A stretch of DNA of 64,000 nucleotides from Ulva prolifera (Eukaryota > Chlorophyta > Ulvophyceae > Ulvales > Ulvaceae). The translations under genes were made by a program, and so were the position numbers. Shown in pieces: positions 23,625 to 35,500 of the stretch (position 1 is the first letter of the stretch; each line of letters begins with the position of its first letter). The notes beneath the pieces were generated by a model. That model searched no databases. It had not been told where the DNA came from and saw only the letters and a program-made list of their open reading frames with translations. The stretch is from NCBI GenBank assembly GCA_023078555.1, contig CM041200.1, forward strand, positions 7,045,361-7,109,360, read 5' to 3'.

Positions 23625-24241
23625 ATGGCACATCGGCCATGTGCGCTGCACCGAAGTACAACTTGCACACACCGCCAGGCGTCGCAGCGCAGGGCGACCA
23701 GATGCCGCGCCGCATCCAACACATCGGTACAGCTCACCACACGAGACATAAGTGTGAAGGAAGTAGGTCCGGCTGGTGTTGTTTCTCTAGAGGAGCTCAA
23801 GGTGCGCGTTCTCGTGTTGGTGAGATGTCGTCGACGCCGGGTACGATGCGGTACCCAAGAGCTCCAAACACGCAAGCGGGTGCAACATAGAGATAACAAT
23901 ACAATCTTGACGCGCTTAAGGGCCGCGTTCAAAGTGCACAGGTGGTGGAGTTGAAAGCGGAGCTCTCAAAGCTAGGTATCGCTCCGGGTCGGAGAAGAAA
24001 AGCCGAGCTGGTACAAATACTACAGGAAGCCCTGAATGAGTCTGATGACCCTTCAACAGATCATCTGATTAACGATAAAAGTCTCGTAAGCACTCCGAGT
24101 GAACCTGAGACACATCCCTTACACAGCGTTACGCAGGAAGGCCAGTCGCTCCAGCAATCCGGCCAGTTTCGAGGACGCCCGCGAAAAATCAACTTCGTGG
24201 ACATCGAATCATTAGATGACGAGCAGCAGGTGCCTCTTTGA
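23625..24241 (+). CDS. Small SAP-domain protein, probably plastid-targeted
   Basis: Two exons, 23625-23801 and 23942-24241, join in phase 0 (donor GTGCGC) to give 158 residues. The first about 45 residues are rich in Arg, Thr, Ser, Ala and Cys with almost no acidic residues (QASQRRATRCRAASNTS), typical of a chloroplast or mitochondrial presequence. The junction completes a SAP motif: SLEELK/VVELKAELSKLGIA, then GRRRKAELVQILQEAL, a helix-extension-helix nucleic-acid-binding fold. The tail is acidic and polar with a GRPRKINFVD stretch resembling an AT-hook core. SAP proteins bind DNA or RNA in nuclei and organelles; the precise role is not known. The start is the first ATG in frame. Confidence 0.72.
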
Positions 24242-24658
24242 AATGCAAACTTCTGCACATGCTTTCAATCGCCAAAGGGTAGCCGGCCTACAATAGATGT
24301 TGCACAACTTGCAAGGCTGCTCTGTGTCTGGCCTGTTTCACGGCCATGCAAGTCTGTCCTACCTGTCAAGCCCTGTCCCAGCTGTTACGCAATTAAGCAC
24401 ACATTCCAGCCGCTGATAGCTCCGGGCGCTCCAGCAGTGCTCCAAAAGCGTCTGCTTGCATACAAGCCCCTACAGCATCATGTGCCACAGCATGCGACTT
24501 GTGCAAAGCCAGCATCAAGTCTCTGCCAACAAACTGACTCAGGTCGTCATGACTGATTCCCCGCCAGCACATCAACATGCATGCCACCATCAGCACATCC
24601 CGGCAACTGCTTCCAAACCTTCCTGAGCCCAGCCTCTCCCCGTGCCACGCTCCGCACG
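24242..24658. other. SAP gene 3' UTR and upstream region of the RNase Z-like gene
   Basis: About 0.4 kb with no supported exon. An acceptor-like GCATGCAG ends at 24663, immediately around the first ATG of the next gene, so a short upstream exon with a leader peptide may be hidden here. Confidence 0.35.
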
Positions 24659-27600
24659 CATGCAGCACCAGCAGATCCAGTCCAGCGTCCACACGATGCC
24701 GTTCTGGTGGCTCGGCACGTGCGCCGCGGCGCCGACCGGTGGCGCACATGGCGCGTCGCTCGCGCTCCGCGCCGCAAACGAGGTCTGGCTCTTTGACTGC
24801 GGCGACGACACGCAGCGGCAGCTGCTGAAGGTCTGCACGGGCAGGGCGGCGACGTCCATCAAGCACCTGAAGCTGATGCGCCTCTTCTGCACCTCCCTCG
24901 CCGGCAGCCGCCTGTACGGCCTGCCCGGCATGATCTGCACCCTCGTGCGCCCCCCGCCCGCACCCGCCCCCGCCCCCGCACCCGCACGCGCCTCGTGTCT
25001 GACCATTTTTCTGCGAGGCCTTCTCAGATGCATCCATGGTCCCAGGCTGTCTGAACCGGCCTGCTTCGAAGCAGCCACTGTGCCTTTTCAGACCACCCCC
25101 AGCCCTGATGTATTGCGGACAATGCATGCACACGCGAAGGGACTGCCCGCTGGCCTCATCGTTCGGGCAGGAACATAACCAAATCGACCCATTTGTGCTA
25201 CCTTTTAGCTCTGTACGCTGCCCTGTTGCCTCCAAGCCCACAGGCAGTGCTTCCTGCTGCACACATCCCGGTGCCCAAGCTCTTCGGCCGCTACTTGTCA
25301 CGCCAACATCTGCACCGCCACGAGCTGATCACGCAGATCAGGGCACTTCAGCAGCTTTGCTCACGCGCTGCGGGCTGCGTTCAGAGTTCGGCCAAAGGGG
25401 ACTCGCGCACCGAGGCGACGCCGGTGCACCTATACGGCGCGGAGGGCCTCGCGGCCTTCCTTGCGCACATGCTCGCCACCTCCGACACGTACGTCATCGT
25501 GCCCGTGATCGTATTCGAGTTTGTACCGGGGCCGGTGCCTCCGGAGGAGGCGGAGCCGCAGTGCCTCAATGAGCGCGCCAAGGTCTACAGGGTGCGGCTC
25601 CAGCTGACTCCCGCTTACCCTGCATTACCCCCCCTCGCGGCCCCCTGCGTCTCTGCTGGCTCGGCCCCGCGCCGGCCTGCTGCCGGTACGTCGGCACATC
25701 GTGGGTCGTAGAATGTACGCCAGGGCAGAGGGGTGTTTGCGAACCCGGGCGTGCCCATCATGGGCCAGCCTGTACTCATGTGGCGCTCGGGTCGAGCTCG
25801 CGCAGTGCTTGTCCTGTGCAATGCGTGGTGTGGGTGTCTGTGCGCAAGTGTTCTTGTCCTTGCACAGACCCTTGCCAGATGCGCTCTTGTCATGCTCGCA
25901 AGGAGGCATGCGTAGAGCTGAAGTCGTGGTGGTGTGGCGGGCTCATCATGCACTCTTGGCCGCTGGCAGTGCACGGTTTCCCGTGGCGGCGCCTAGCTGT
26001 CTTGCGTCGGGGCGTCGCCATGCTCTGGCCCTGGCCTTGTGAGTCAGCATGCGTGCCACTGCGGAACAATCGCCACTCAGCGGTGAGCCAAAGGGCGGTG
26101 GTGGTCACCGCCACTTCTCTCCAGCCTGTAGCCTGGCTGCGCCGGGGCGCTTCTCGCTGATGTCTGCCCCAGTTCACAGCAGTGCGCCCCAGGAGCGCCT
26201 CAGCCACCAGCGCGTGGCTGCAAGGCCCCTGCGCACCGCCGTGCACGGACCCACATGCATGCAGGTGCGCGTGCCGGCGGACGCGTACAACGCGGCGGGC
26301 TTCACGGACGTCAAGATGGCCAATCCCCGGTGGCTGCCAGGCAGCCGGGGGCAGAACCGGAGGCAGGGCGACCGGCGGCAGGGCTCCCGGTCGCGCGGGC
26401 GGGACATGCGGCAGTTTGTGCGCAACACTGAGCGGCCGCCGCCCGGCGACCCCGCGGCGCCGGAGCAGCCCATGCATGAGCTGCGCTGGACGCTCGTGTG
26501 TGACATGGAGTACACGGTGCGTCGCCGGCGCCCGCAGGCTGGGGCGAGCGGCTGGCCCCTCACATCCGGTCATGCGTGTATTGTTGAGAAAGACTATGCA
26601 GCCTTGTTGACAAAGGCAACGCAGATCTGTTTAGGAGGGCTATGCAGAATACCACGCAGAGCGCTTGCCCCATTCCAGCTCAGTCGCAGGCGTGACCGCT
26701 GTGCATGCCGCATCCTCCCCGTGATGCGCCGTCAGCGTCTCTCTCGTGGTCTCTCTCGTGTGCCAGCGCAGCACGGACAGCTCAGCACGCCCCTGTCGAC
26801 AGAGTGCATGGGCCGGTGTGTGAGGCGCGGCGCCCCGCACCCGGCTGCCGTGTTGCCGTGGGCCGCCTGAGGCCGCCGCCTGGCGTGCAGGTGACGGTGA
26901 CCGGCGTCGCGAACCCCGAGGTGTCGCTGTCGTACACCGTGCAGGAGCCCCTCCGGGGGGGCAACCTGCTGGTGGAGGCGGCGGAGGCGCTCGGCGTGCC
27001 GCCCGGCCCGGCGTATTCCGCGCTCAAGGCCGGGGAGTCGGTCGAAAACTCCTCCGGGGCCGTCGTGCATGCACACCAGGTGCGCCCCGCGGCCTCCACG
27101 GCGCTGTGCATTGGCGCTGCTTCTGCACGGCATGAGCTGTGTGGCCTCTGTAGTAGTGAGCATTGTCTGCGCCATTGCATGGACACCAACCAGGCACACC
27201 CGCAGCATCAGGATCGAGTGGCGAGATGGACGGAATGTTGGCGGGTGCCTGAGGCGGTGCTGCATGGGGCGGGCATCCCGATCTATGCTGGGGCACCACT
27301 GCGGGAGTGCCGGTCCTGAGGGATGCTGGGGCGCAGGCTGCCATGCATACATCGAAACCAACACGACATCGCGCGCATGTGGCGGAGCGCAGCATGCCAC
27401 TAAGCCTCGTCGTGCCTATTTGAGCGTGTTGCAGATCATGTTACAGCCCCAGGGCAGGTCTGCCTGGATCACTCTGTCCTCAGCGCCAGCACCACATGTG
27501 CAGGTCGTCACGCCAGACACCCCTGGCCGCCGCTTTCACATCAGCGGCCTGTGCACAGACGCCGCGGCGCTGCAGCGCAACCTGCCGCCAGTAGACATGC

Positions 27601-27869
27601 TGCTGTGTGAGGTGGCCACAGGGGACGACGCGTATGCGGAGGCGGCCGGGCTGCTGACCGCGCGCAGCGCCGCCGCGCTCGCGACCGCCGTGCAGGCGGA
27701 GTGCCTGGTGGTGTGGGCGCGCGCCGCGCTGCGCGGCGGGCGGGCACGCGCGTGCGGCGACGCGGAGGTGCGGCGGCTGGAGGAGGAGCTGCGCGCGGCG
27801 GCGCCGGAGGGCGTCGCGGTGATGATGCCGGACGCGCTGCAGCTGTCGCTGCTCGCCAAGCTGTCGTAG
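24659..27869 (+). CDS. RNase Z (ElaC)-fold protein lacking all metal-binding motifs
   Basis: Exons 24659-24944, 25385-25591, 26265-26516, 26891-27079 and 27504-27869; internal junctions are phase 0 and the last exon ends at TAG. Five segments align in order with bacterial/plant tRNase Z: FWWLGTCAAAPT; VWLFDCGDDTQRQLL; LYGLPGM; VHLYGAEGLAAFL; and AAEALGVPPGPAYSALKAGESV. Yet every zinc ligand is changed. FxTHLHGDH is LFCTSLAGSR, the lone His before the YTVQE strand is Asn, GDT is GLC, HEAT is CEVAT, GHST is LLTA, and the final THxSxRY region is VWARAALRGG. The whole fold is preserved with no frameshift or stop, so a tRNA 3'-processing activity is unlikely and a structural or RNA-binding role is inferred. 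Exon 3 carries an Arg/Gly/Gln-rich basic insert. The start may be preceded by another exon. Confidence 0.78.
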
Positions 27870-27976
27870 GGGGACTACAAGGGGTCGGACCGTCACGGTG
27901 GTCGTCGAAGCGAGCTGCATGAGGGCAGCCCGTTGCGGTGCTAGTGGCACAGCCGCTGCGGGGCCACCACGGGGCC

Positions 27977-28001
27977 GGGGGGGGGGGGGGGGGGGGGGGG
28001 G
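27977..28001. repeat. 25-nt poly(G) run
   Basis: Twenty-five consecutive G residues begin 108 nt after the RNase Z-like stop codon, in the presumed 3' UTR. It is the longest homopolymer noticed in the window. Its length may be unreliable in any assembly, and as RNA it could form a G-quadruplex. Confidence 0.8.
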
Positions 28002-28752
28002 TGAAGGTCGGCAGAGGGTGCCTGTGGAAGGGGGAGGGGAGCAGCTGCGGTGTGCAAGCGGCCCGTATGTGGCATGGTCAATGCATGGAGATAATGAAGT
28101 GCACCGGAGGGTGCCCGTGTCGGGCGCATCGGTGATGCTGAGCCGACAGGCGAAGCTGCGGACGCGAAGGTGGCATGTGTACGGCAGGTGTGTGTCACAC
28201 GGGGAGGATGCGGCTTCAGGCGCTGTTCACTGTGTCACAGTGGGCAGTGTTGGCGGTGCTGTGCATGTGGGGAGCTGCTACGAGCGATTGTGTAAATCCG
28301 TTGGAGACGGCGGTGGTGGATGCGCCGCTCCTGGTATCGCTCATGCTTCAGCGGGAAGCGAACATTGACGCTTGCCATGTCTTGCGTCTCATAGTGTGAA
28401 AGGTGTCGTCCAAAGGATTGCATGCCGAAGGTATTGTTGAATGACCGCACGCTCAGGCTGCCTCGATGCTACATGGGGACTGTTGCTTGAATGTGTGTCT
28501 TCAGCAATGGACAGCGCTACTGTGACCTGTGTCGTGATGTTAGCGACCTTCTGTCAACAGTGCGTCCGCTTACAGCGATTGACGTCTTTATCAGAAAGCC
28601 GCGGCGTGTACATATTGCAGGTTGGCTGTCCAAGCTATGGCACACCTTCCCACGATATACCATTGCCTAGCCATACTCATTGCTTGAAGACACCGCGGCA
28701 CAGTACACCCGCACAACGTTTCAGGAAATCATGCAGCCAACCGTTACAAGAC

Positions 28753-29421
28753 TCATGTTTTGGCTAATGACCATTCACGCTTGTCTAGTACTGTGTCTAT
28801 TACCCCAAATTCCACTGCTTCCGCAGCTGTTAGCCAGTGGTCCCTGTCTAACAACTTCGTCAGGTCGTCTTTGCTCTGCCCCGTTGCGTCCGCATATATG
28901 TCGATGATAGTATCTTTCGTCTTTTGTATCTCCTTGGCCTGGATGAGGATGTCGGACGCTTGGCCGGACGCCCCGCCTAGAGGCTGGTGCAACATGATGC
29001 GCGAGTGCTGCAAGGAATGCCTTTTCCCCTTTTCACCAGCAGCGAGCAGAAGAGACCCCATGGAGCATGCCTGGCCAGCTACGAAAGTGTGAACTGGAGT
29101 ATTCACGTACTTCATTGTGTCATATATCGCTAGACCCGCCGAAACAGAGCCTCCTGGGGAGTTTATATACAGCTCAACAGGCTCCTCCGGATTTGTAGAC
29201 TCTAAATACAACAGCTGTGCAACAATACTATTGGCCTTTTCATCGATGACCTCTCCGTGCAGGAAGATGACCCGCTTTTGTAGCAGCAGGCTCCAGATGT
29301 CCATCGACCGCTCCCCTCCTTGTACCCGCTCGATCACCATCGGCGTAAAAATGTACGATCGACATGGCTGACTTCGCAGAAGGCCATCAAACGATGCAGC
29401 TAATCTTCTCAGGCATTGCAT
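28753..29421 (-). CDS. CLPP: ATP-dependent Clp protease proteolytic subunit, mitochondrial type
   Basis: Serine peptidase that forms tetradecameric barrels and degrades unfolded proteins fed by ClpX. Single-exon frame of 222 residues. The catalytic triad is intact: Ser120 in GQACSMGSLLL, His145 in SRIMLHQPLGG and Asp194 in DRDHW, with the family spacing of 25 and 49 residues. The YINSPGGSVSAGLAIYDTM and GGASGQASDI segments are canonical. About 22 residues before YIFTPMVIERV are basic and Leu/Ser-rich (MQCLRRLAASFDGLL), consistent with a mitochondrial presequence; PMVIERVQGGERSMDIWSLLL resembles the mitochondrial CLPP opening. GQACSMG replaces the commoner GQAASMG. It lies tail to tail with the RNase Z-like gene. 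Confidence 0.93.
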   Translation of the reverse strand: MQCLRRLAASFDGLLRSQPCRSYIFTPMVIERVQGGERSMDIWSLLLQKRVIFLHGEVIDEKANSIVAQLLYLESTNPEEPVELYINSPGGSVSAGLAIYDTMKYVNTPVHTFVAGQACSMGSLLLAAGEKGKRHSLQHSRIMLHQPLGGASGQASDILIQAKEIQKTKDTIIDIYADATGQSKDDLTKLLDRDHWLTAAEAVEFGVIDTVLDKREWSLAKT

Positions 29422-32400
29422 CCTGTACAGCGTCGCTGTGATGTTCCACTCGAATCCTGCGCTGCGATCACCAGCTGCGTCAACGGGGACGACACTGCCA
29501 ACTGCAAGCTGAACAACCAGGTCGCGGGCGGGGTGAAGCCACGAGCCTGCTTCGGATATAGAATAGATGCTCTTTCATGGAACATCTCGCCAGCCGTGAA
29601 AGCGTGCATAGCCAACGTTGGGCCAGAAACACAGCATGGCGACAGGGGCGTTCACTACTGACAGCAACGGCCACCCCCCGCGGGGGAGCTGCAAGTCTCC
29701 CGGGCCACCGCGGACCCATTCGCCATCCTGATCAGCCCTTTGGGCCCGTGTTCCGGATGCATAATCTAGTCAGAGCCAGGAGGACGGGTGCTTGAGTGTA
29801 TGCACCATGCACACATACCGGCTTGCCCCTCGTGAGGCCCCTCGAGGATCCCCATGCAGGAGTGTGGGTCACAGCCAGACCTGACCACAGCAGTGCCGCA
29901 GGACTGCGTGATCGCCCATGAGTCAGCTCCCTGGAGAGTTGAGCTCACGCGCAGGCAGCCTGTGGCACGCACGCATGCCATCAAGGGGCATGCTCGAGAT
30001 CTGCCACATAAGCGCCACATCAGCGCAAGGTACAGGTGTGTCGGTCCGTGTTACATGCTGGCCGCTGCTTGCGTATGTGGTGCCCCTGTTCGTGTCCTGC
30101 GGTGCTACCTGCCTTTCTGGCTTTGTCCTTGTAACACAAGCGCAGAGCGTTGCGTGTGCTCGTGCTCGGCCGCCGGCGCCGCACGTGCGGCAGGCTGCTC
30201 TGAGAGTTTGCCGCGGTGTGGCCTGCGTGCAAGGTGTAAGGACAAAGGCGGGGAGGCAAGGAGCACCGCCGGAGCCGCTCCCAAAAACAGACACACCAAA
30301 GTGACGTGTGGGTGGTTGATTGCGTGTGTGCGGGAATGGGGTTGTGGGGGTGCCGCCATGCGCGGGTGGGATTAGCGGGCCGCAGCGTCCGGGAGCTGTT
30401 TGGTGTAGAGCGACGGCGGAGGTTTGCATGAGCAGTGGTCCTGTCTTTCGTCGTGCGTGTGCGGATTCCTGCGGGGCTGCTTCGGCACCTGCCGCCACGA
30501 CTCTGTCCTAAACAAATTGTAAAGCATGCCATTACACCTGCGCAGAGCTCACACTCCGGCGGCGCTGCCAATCAGGCTGACGCGGGACTGGCCTACTCGA
30601 GGCCGGCAGCGTTGAGCCGACCTGCGGTCGAATGTCCTGTGTTGCACTGTGTGGAAATGTGCAGCAACCGATGATGCAGTGACGGGCAGATCGAGAGGGG
30701 CAGGGGGCCACATGCAGTGCGGGAGTGAGTTCATGTAGTAGCGATGCTCTGCAAGGCGAGCCTGGAATCATCTGAGGGCTCACCGCTGGCGATGCTGATG
30801 TGGATACAGGTCCTTTGAGCGTTCACCGGATGTGGCCATGTCCCGTTGGAGCTGTGCCTGAGAGTGCCCCCTGGTGGGCCAAGATTGCTACAGCGGCGAG
30901 CTACCATCTGGCTGGCAGGTTTGTATCAGCTAATGGCTCCAGATGTGGACATTACCTGTGAATGTCGACAGCTTGTCCCAGTGTTTCGAGGTTGAACTCG
31001 GAGACGCAGGTAGCATCCCACAGACATACAGCATGTATGTACCAGTGCAGCTGCGTGCTGTGAACGGAGCATGGACTGCCGAAGAGAACACTATGGCCAC
31101 ATAGCTGAAAGGACTGATTTATTCCAATATGGGGTCCCAGATGATACGAAAAGCTTCAGGCTGTCACCACCTGGTGAGGGTCGGCACAGACGTTTCGATG
31201 GCGGGGCTTAGTACCTGCGTCACCTGCTCGTGTACGTGATACTTCCAACTCGATGAAATGATGGGTGAGGTCTCTGGAACTCTCGGCTGCTATAGGATGC
31301 TTCAGGGACTACGATGTGTGAAAGCCACACGTCGTGCAGCTCGCAGCACTGCAGTGACCAAATTACCGTGGGCCGAAAGCGGGTAGCTGGAGCCCGCCGA
31401 GTGCCATCCTTATTTCACTGACAGATTGATTGCGGCAGGCTAGTTCCTTACGTAATGATTCGACTGTCGGCTCGATCCGCGCAAGAGGGCAACGCACAAG
31501 AGCGACCGCTGCACGAAGGCTTATCGTGGGCCAGCCTCATGGTCTTGTGCATGACTTGAACCATGATGTATGTTGGTCAACTTTGTTGCGTGATCGCTGC
31601 TGCACTTGAATTTGAGGTGCAAGCGCGGAGGTTATACGAATGGCCTGCACTCCTCAAGCGGCCTGACCATGCACCTGACGTGGTCACGGTCCTCGACGGT
31701 TTAATTGTGCATCGGTCCGCCGGAGAAAAGACTTCTCATTGGATGTGTTTCCTTTGCGCATTGCTTGGAGACATGACACGATGCATTGGTGTGGGCTGAC
31801 AGCATACTTCGCGGCTGATTCACGAGCTCCTGCGTGTGCTGCTTCTGTTGAGTGATCTTGCGCTGCTTCATCAGCAACTCTTCCCGCACCACTCTCACAT
31901 TTGTTCAGCGTGAGTCGGAGAGGTTCAACTGCCGCGTCGACTTGCGCATGGCTAGCTGGACTCGGCTGCGACACTCGCCATCACATCTCTTGGGAGCAGA
32001 GGCACGCGAGACATGCAAATTGCGGACCACCAGTGTCACAAAAACACGGACATCTTTCAGTGGCAAGCGCAGCGTCAATTGCGAGTTTACCCTTCGCATG
32101 AGGTCCCGCGTGAATGCCGAGAAGGAGAGGTCTAACTCGTGTGTCTCTCTCCTCTTGCTGAAAATCAGGATTTTTTCGATCCTGTGATCTAGACCCCGGT
32201 GATTGTTGCTCAATTACTGATGTTCTCCTGTTGTCCCTTCTCAAACGTGTACAATTATATCAGCTGCGTACGTTTTGCGTTGGAAAGGTCGCTACAGCCT
32301 GCAACAACAGCCTGACGTCCACGGTTGTACCACACAATGCTCACTTATGCCCGCTCAGGCGCTAGCCATGCTCTCGGTTCCGCGGTCTACGGACGGTTCT

Positions 32401-32568
32401 GCGAATGGCCATGCCTGCCCCGCTCCCACAGCACTGTAATCAGATGCCCTGCCATCTGTGCTTGATTGCGCACCAGCGACAGAGCTGGCTAGCCCATGCG
32501 CATTGCAAACCAATGCCAAGTTTTCTCAAGCTCGCTCATCCAGCGTTCTTTGCTTCTGCAGGGCGACG
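29422..32568. other. Long interval without a confident gene
   Basis: About 3.1 kb between the ClpP start and the transporter. It holds copy B of the interspersed repeat (30080-30146). On the minus strand, 31700-32215 has weakly protein-like pieces (LDLSFSAFTRDLMRR; REELLMKQRKITQQKQH), but frames, splice sites and families could not be reconciled. The right end must contain the transporter promoter and possibly a first exon. No RNA gene seen. Confidence 0.4.
30080..30146 (-). repeat. Copy B of the interspersed repeat family
   Basis: Read on the minus strand, this stretch has ACAAGGACAAAGCCAG, then GGCAGGTAGCACCGC, then GAACAGGGGCACC. It matches copy A at 3304-3366 at about 80% by eye with one or two gaps. 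The identity was judged by eye. Confidence 0.4.
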
Positions 32569-35500
32569 ATGCCCCCAGAGGGCCCGCTGCTAGACACCCC
32601 CGACACTGGGACCCCAAAGGGCGATGGCGGGCCACCCAAGGCCAAATGGCAGATCATGGGCCTCGACGCCACTCCAGAGCTCCTGGCCATTTTCCTCGTC
32701 TACTTTGTGCAGGGCATCCTCGGGCTGAGCCGGCTGGCTGTGTCCTTTTACTTCAAGGATGAGCTGCACATGGACCCCGCAGAGCTGGCCATCTTCTCAG
32801 GCTTCAGCACGCTGCCCTGGCTCATCAAGCCGATCTATGGCTTCGTCAGCGACACGTTCCCGCTGTTCGGGTACCGGAGAAGGTCTGCCTCTGGCGCCAC
32901 AGCTGCACGCATGCCCTGCCTCACCCACTCCAGCCTCACACCCACCTTTCTGCTCCACTATGACTCCTGGCTATGCCTACATGCCAGGTCTCATGGGCTG
33001 TACGAGCACGCAATCAACACGGCATCCAGTTGTGCCTCTGACAGCACCCTTTGAATTCACCCGTTGTCTACAGCACCCGAGGTGGCCTCCACAAACATGC
33101 TGCTGCCGCCTGTGACACCGACACGTTGAGCAGCAGCACACACCGTCCCGATGCAGCCAAGCGCACCCCGCATGCACTCACAACACGCCGTGTGCACGCT
33201 CCTACAGCCTCCGAAGCACACACGCCCGTGTGAGTGCTCTGTCACTACCTGTATTGATCCAGTCTACAAGCGCCACCTCTGCAGCATGCTTTCACCTGCC
33301 AATAATCCCGGGTGGTCTGCCTGGAGACAGTTCTGCGGTGTACGTGACATCACCTCCTCGTACATCAGTATGTATGTTGCATGGATCTTCGGATCAATCC
33401 TTTTGGTTGCACTGCCTTGTGACGTGCACTCGTCTCTGCCACGCAACAGCACAGGCTCTTCTGTGTCATGCCACCCGCCAGCACTACAAACAAGTGCCAT
33501 TGCTCGGCGAGCCCTACACAGAGCACCAGCGTCCATCCATACATGGTATGCTACGCCGTGTGTGCCCTCCCGACGCCGGCCGTGACCGTGCTGCGGCTCC
33601 GCGCAGGTCCTACCTGGCGCTGTGCGGTGTGCTGGGGAGTGTGGCGTGGGGCACACTGTGTGCGACGCAGCCGCCCGCCGTCGCCACGAGCCTGCTGCTG
33701 CTCGTCGGCTCGGCGGGCACGGCCTGCAGCGACGTCGTCGTCGACTCCATCGTCGTTGAGGCCTCCCGCAACAAGTCCGCCGCCGTCGCCGGTGCGCGCC
33801 CCCCCTCTCAGCCCCCCTCTCAGCCCCCCCCAGATGCAGCCCCTGCCTTGAGCCCCCTTGGTGATGTCACAAATCAGGACTTGGGCCAATGCATGGCAGA
33901 GCACCACTGCACACTACCAGGCCTTTGTGGGCGGCCGACTCTCCCGCATCACATTCGTGAACATCACGGGCTGGCATCGGCGGCGCTGTCAAGTCTGGTC
34001 AATTGAATCACAATTGCTAGCCACGTCTTGCAAGGCCTGGAAAACTGCTGCCACAGCAAGCCGTCACAGGCCATGATCGGATGTTGCAGGTTCATACCAG
34101 AGCCTGAGCTGGGGCGCGGCGGCCATCGGGGGCATCACGAGCGCCTACTTCTCGGGCTCGCTCATCGAGCAGTACGGCGTGTCGTTCGTGTTTGGCCTCA
34201 CGGCCTTCTTCCCGCTGCTAACCCTCGGCTCGGCGCTGCTGCTGTCGGAGAAGAAGGTGCCCCGCTCCGAGCCCCGCGCCGCCGGCTCCGGCGTCAACTT
34301 CGACGTGCAGATCCAGCAGGTTCGCCCCGCCTCCGCCCTCCCGCATGCATAGTACAGTACAGCTCACAAGCCGAACAATACAGCAGCTCGGAGACTTCTT
34401 GCGCCACGGGCGATTGCACGTGCCGTTGCGTTGGTAATGGATAGATGGAGTAACGAACGTAGGGACTAGAGGAAGAGTCGTTGGCAAGTATGGAAGCTGA
34501 TTGCCGACGAGGCCGCTGCTTTTGAGCCCAGCAGGCGTGATGCGGAGCCCGAAGAATGTGTCAGATTTCGTGGTCGTTGCCTCCGTGCTGCTCATATCGC
34601 CGATGCGGTTTCACCTCGGGGTGGTCCCCTGATGCATGTCAGGACGTTCATGCACGGACCTCCTGCCCTCGCATGCAGCGCCTTCCCATCCCCTTGTGTC
34701 CGTTCGGTAGATGCACTGAAGCTGCTGGGCTGTGCATTCCTGCGGCCCGCAATCACAATGCCCGCCGCATGCATTCAGCAGCAGTGGGGCCGGCCCGTCC
34801 ATGCACCGATTCAGCCCTACACACACCGCCAGCGTCCTGTGCTGTGGCACTGCACCGGGCATACCTGCCGCTGTGCGGGCATACCTGCCGCTGTGCGCTG
34901 TGCTGTATACCGATTCAGACCTGCAAGCAATCATGCCTTGACTAGAGAGTGTCCCGGCACGCACCCCCCCGGCTGGCCGCGCAGCCGCCCGAACCCTAAA
35001 ACACACCTGACCCCACGGCCGCCCCGCGGTGCAGGTCAAGACGCTGTGGACGGCCATCAAGCAGCCCTCCATCCTGTACCCCGCCGTGTTTGTGTTCCTC
35101 TGGCAGGCGACGCCGTCGGCCGACTCGGCGCTCTTCTACTTCTACAACGACGGCCTCGGTTTCGGCCCGGAGTTCCTCGGCCGCGTGCGCCTCGCCGGCA
35201 GCGTCGCCTCGCTCGCCGGCATCTGGCTGTTCAACACCTACTTCAAGTATGTGCCGCTGCAGACGATGTTCAAGTGGTCCGCGATCCTCGGGACGGCGCT
35301 GTCCCTGACGCAGGCACGCCCCCCCTGCCTCCCAGGCTCTGGCCTTGTAATGGCCCTGTAACGCTCCCACCTTGCAAGCGCGTTTCAGGTTGGATCTTCA
35401 TTGGTGCGTAAGCCGAGGTCGCCACATGCTTCCACTTTGTGTGCGTCCGTGCTGCTGCGCATCATTGTCAAGGGAGTTGTCATGATGAGTCATCAAGCAC

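Noticed and set aside
24952..24996. CCCGCA/CCCGCC repeats as an Ala/Pro coding repeat of the RNase Z-like protein
   Set aside because: They follow the GTGCGC donor at 24945 and lie in the intron; the conserved protein resumes at 25385.
31700..32215. Possible two-exon minus-strand gene (AFTRDLMRR and REELLMKQRK segments)
   Set aside because: Frames and phases of the segments could not be joined by splice sites, and no family was recognised.
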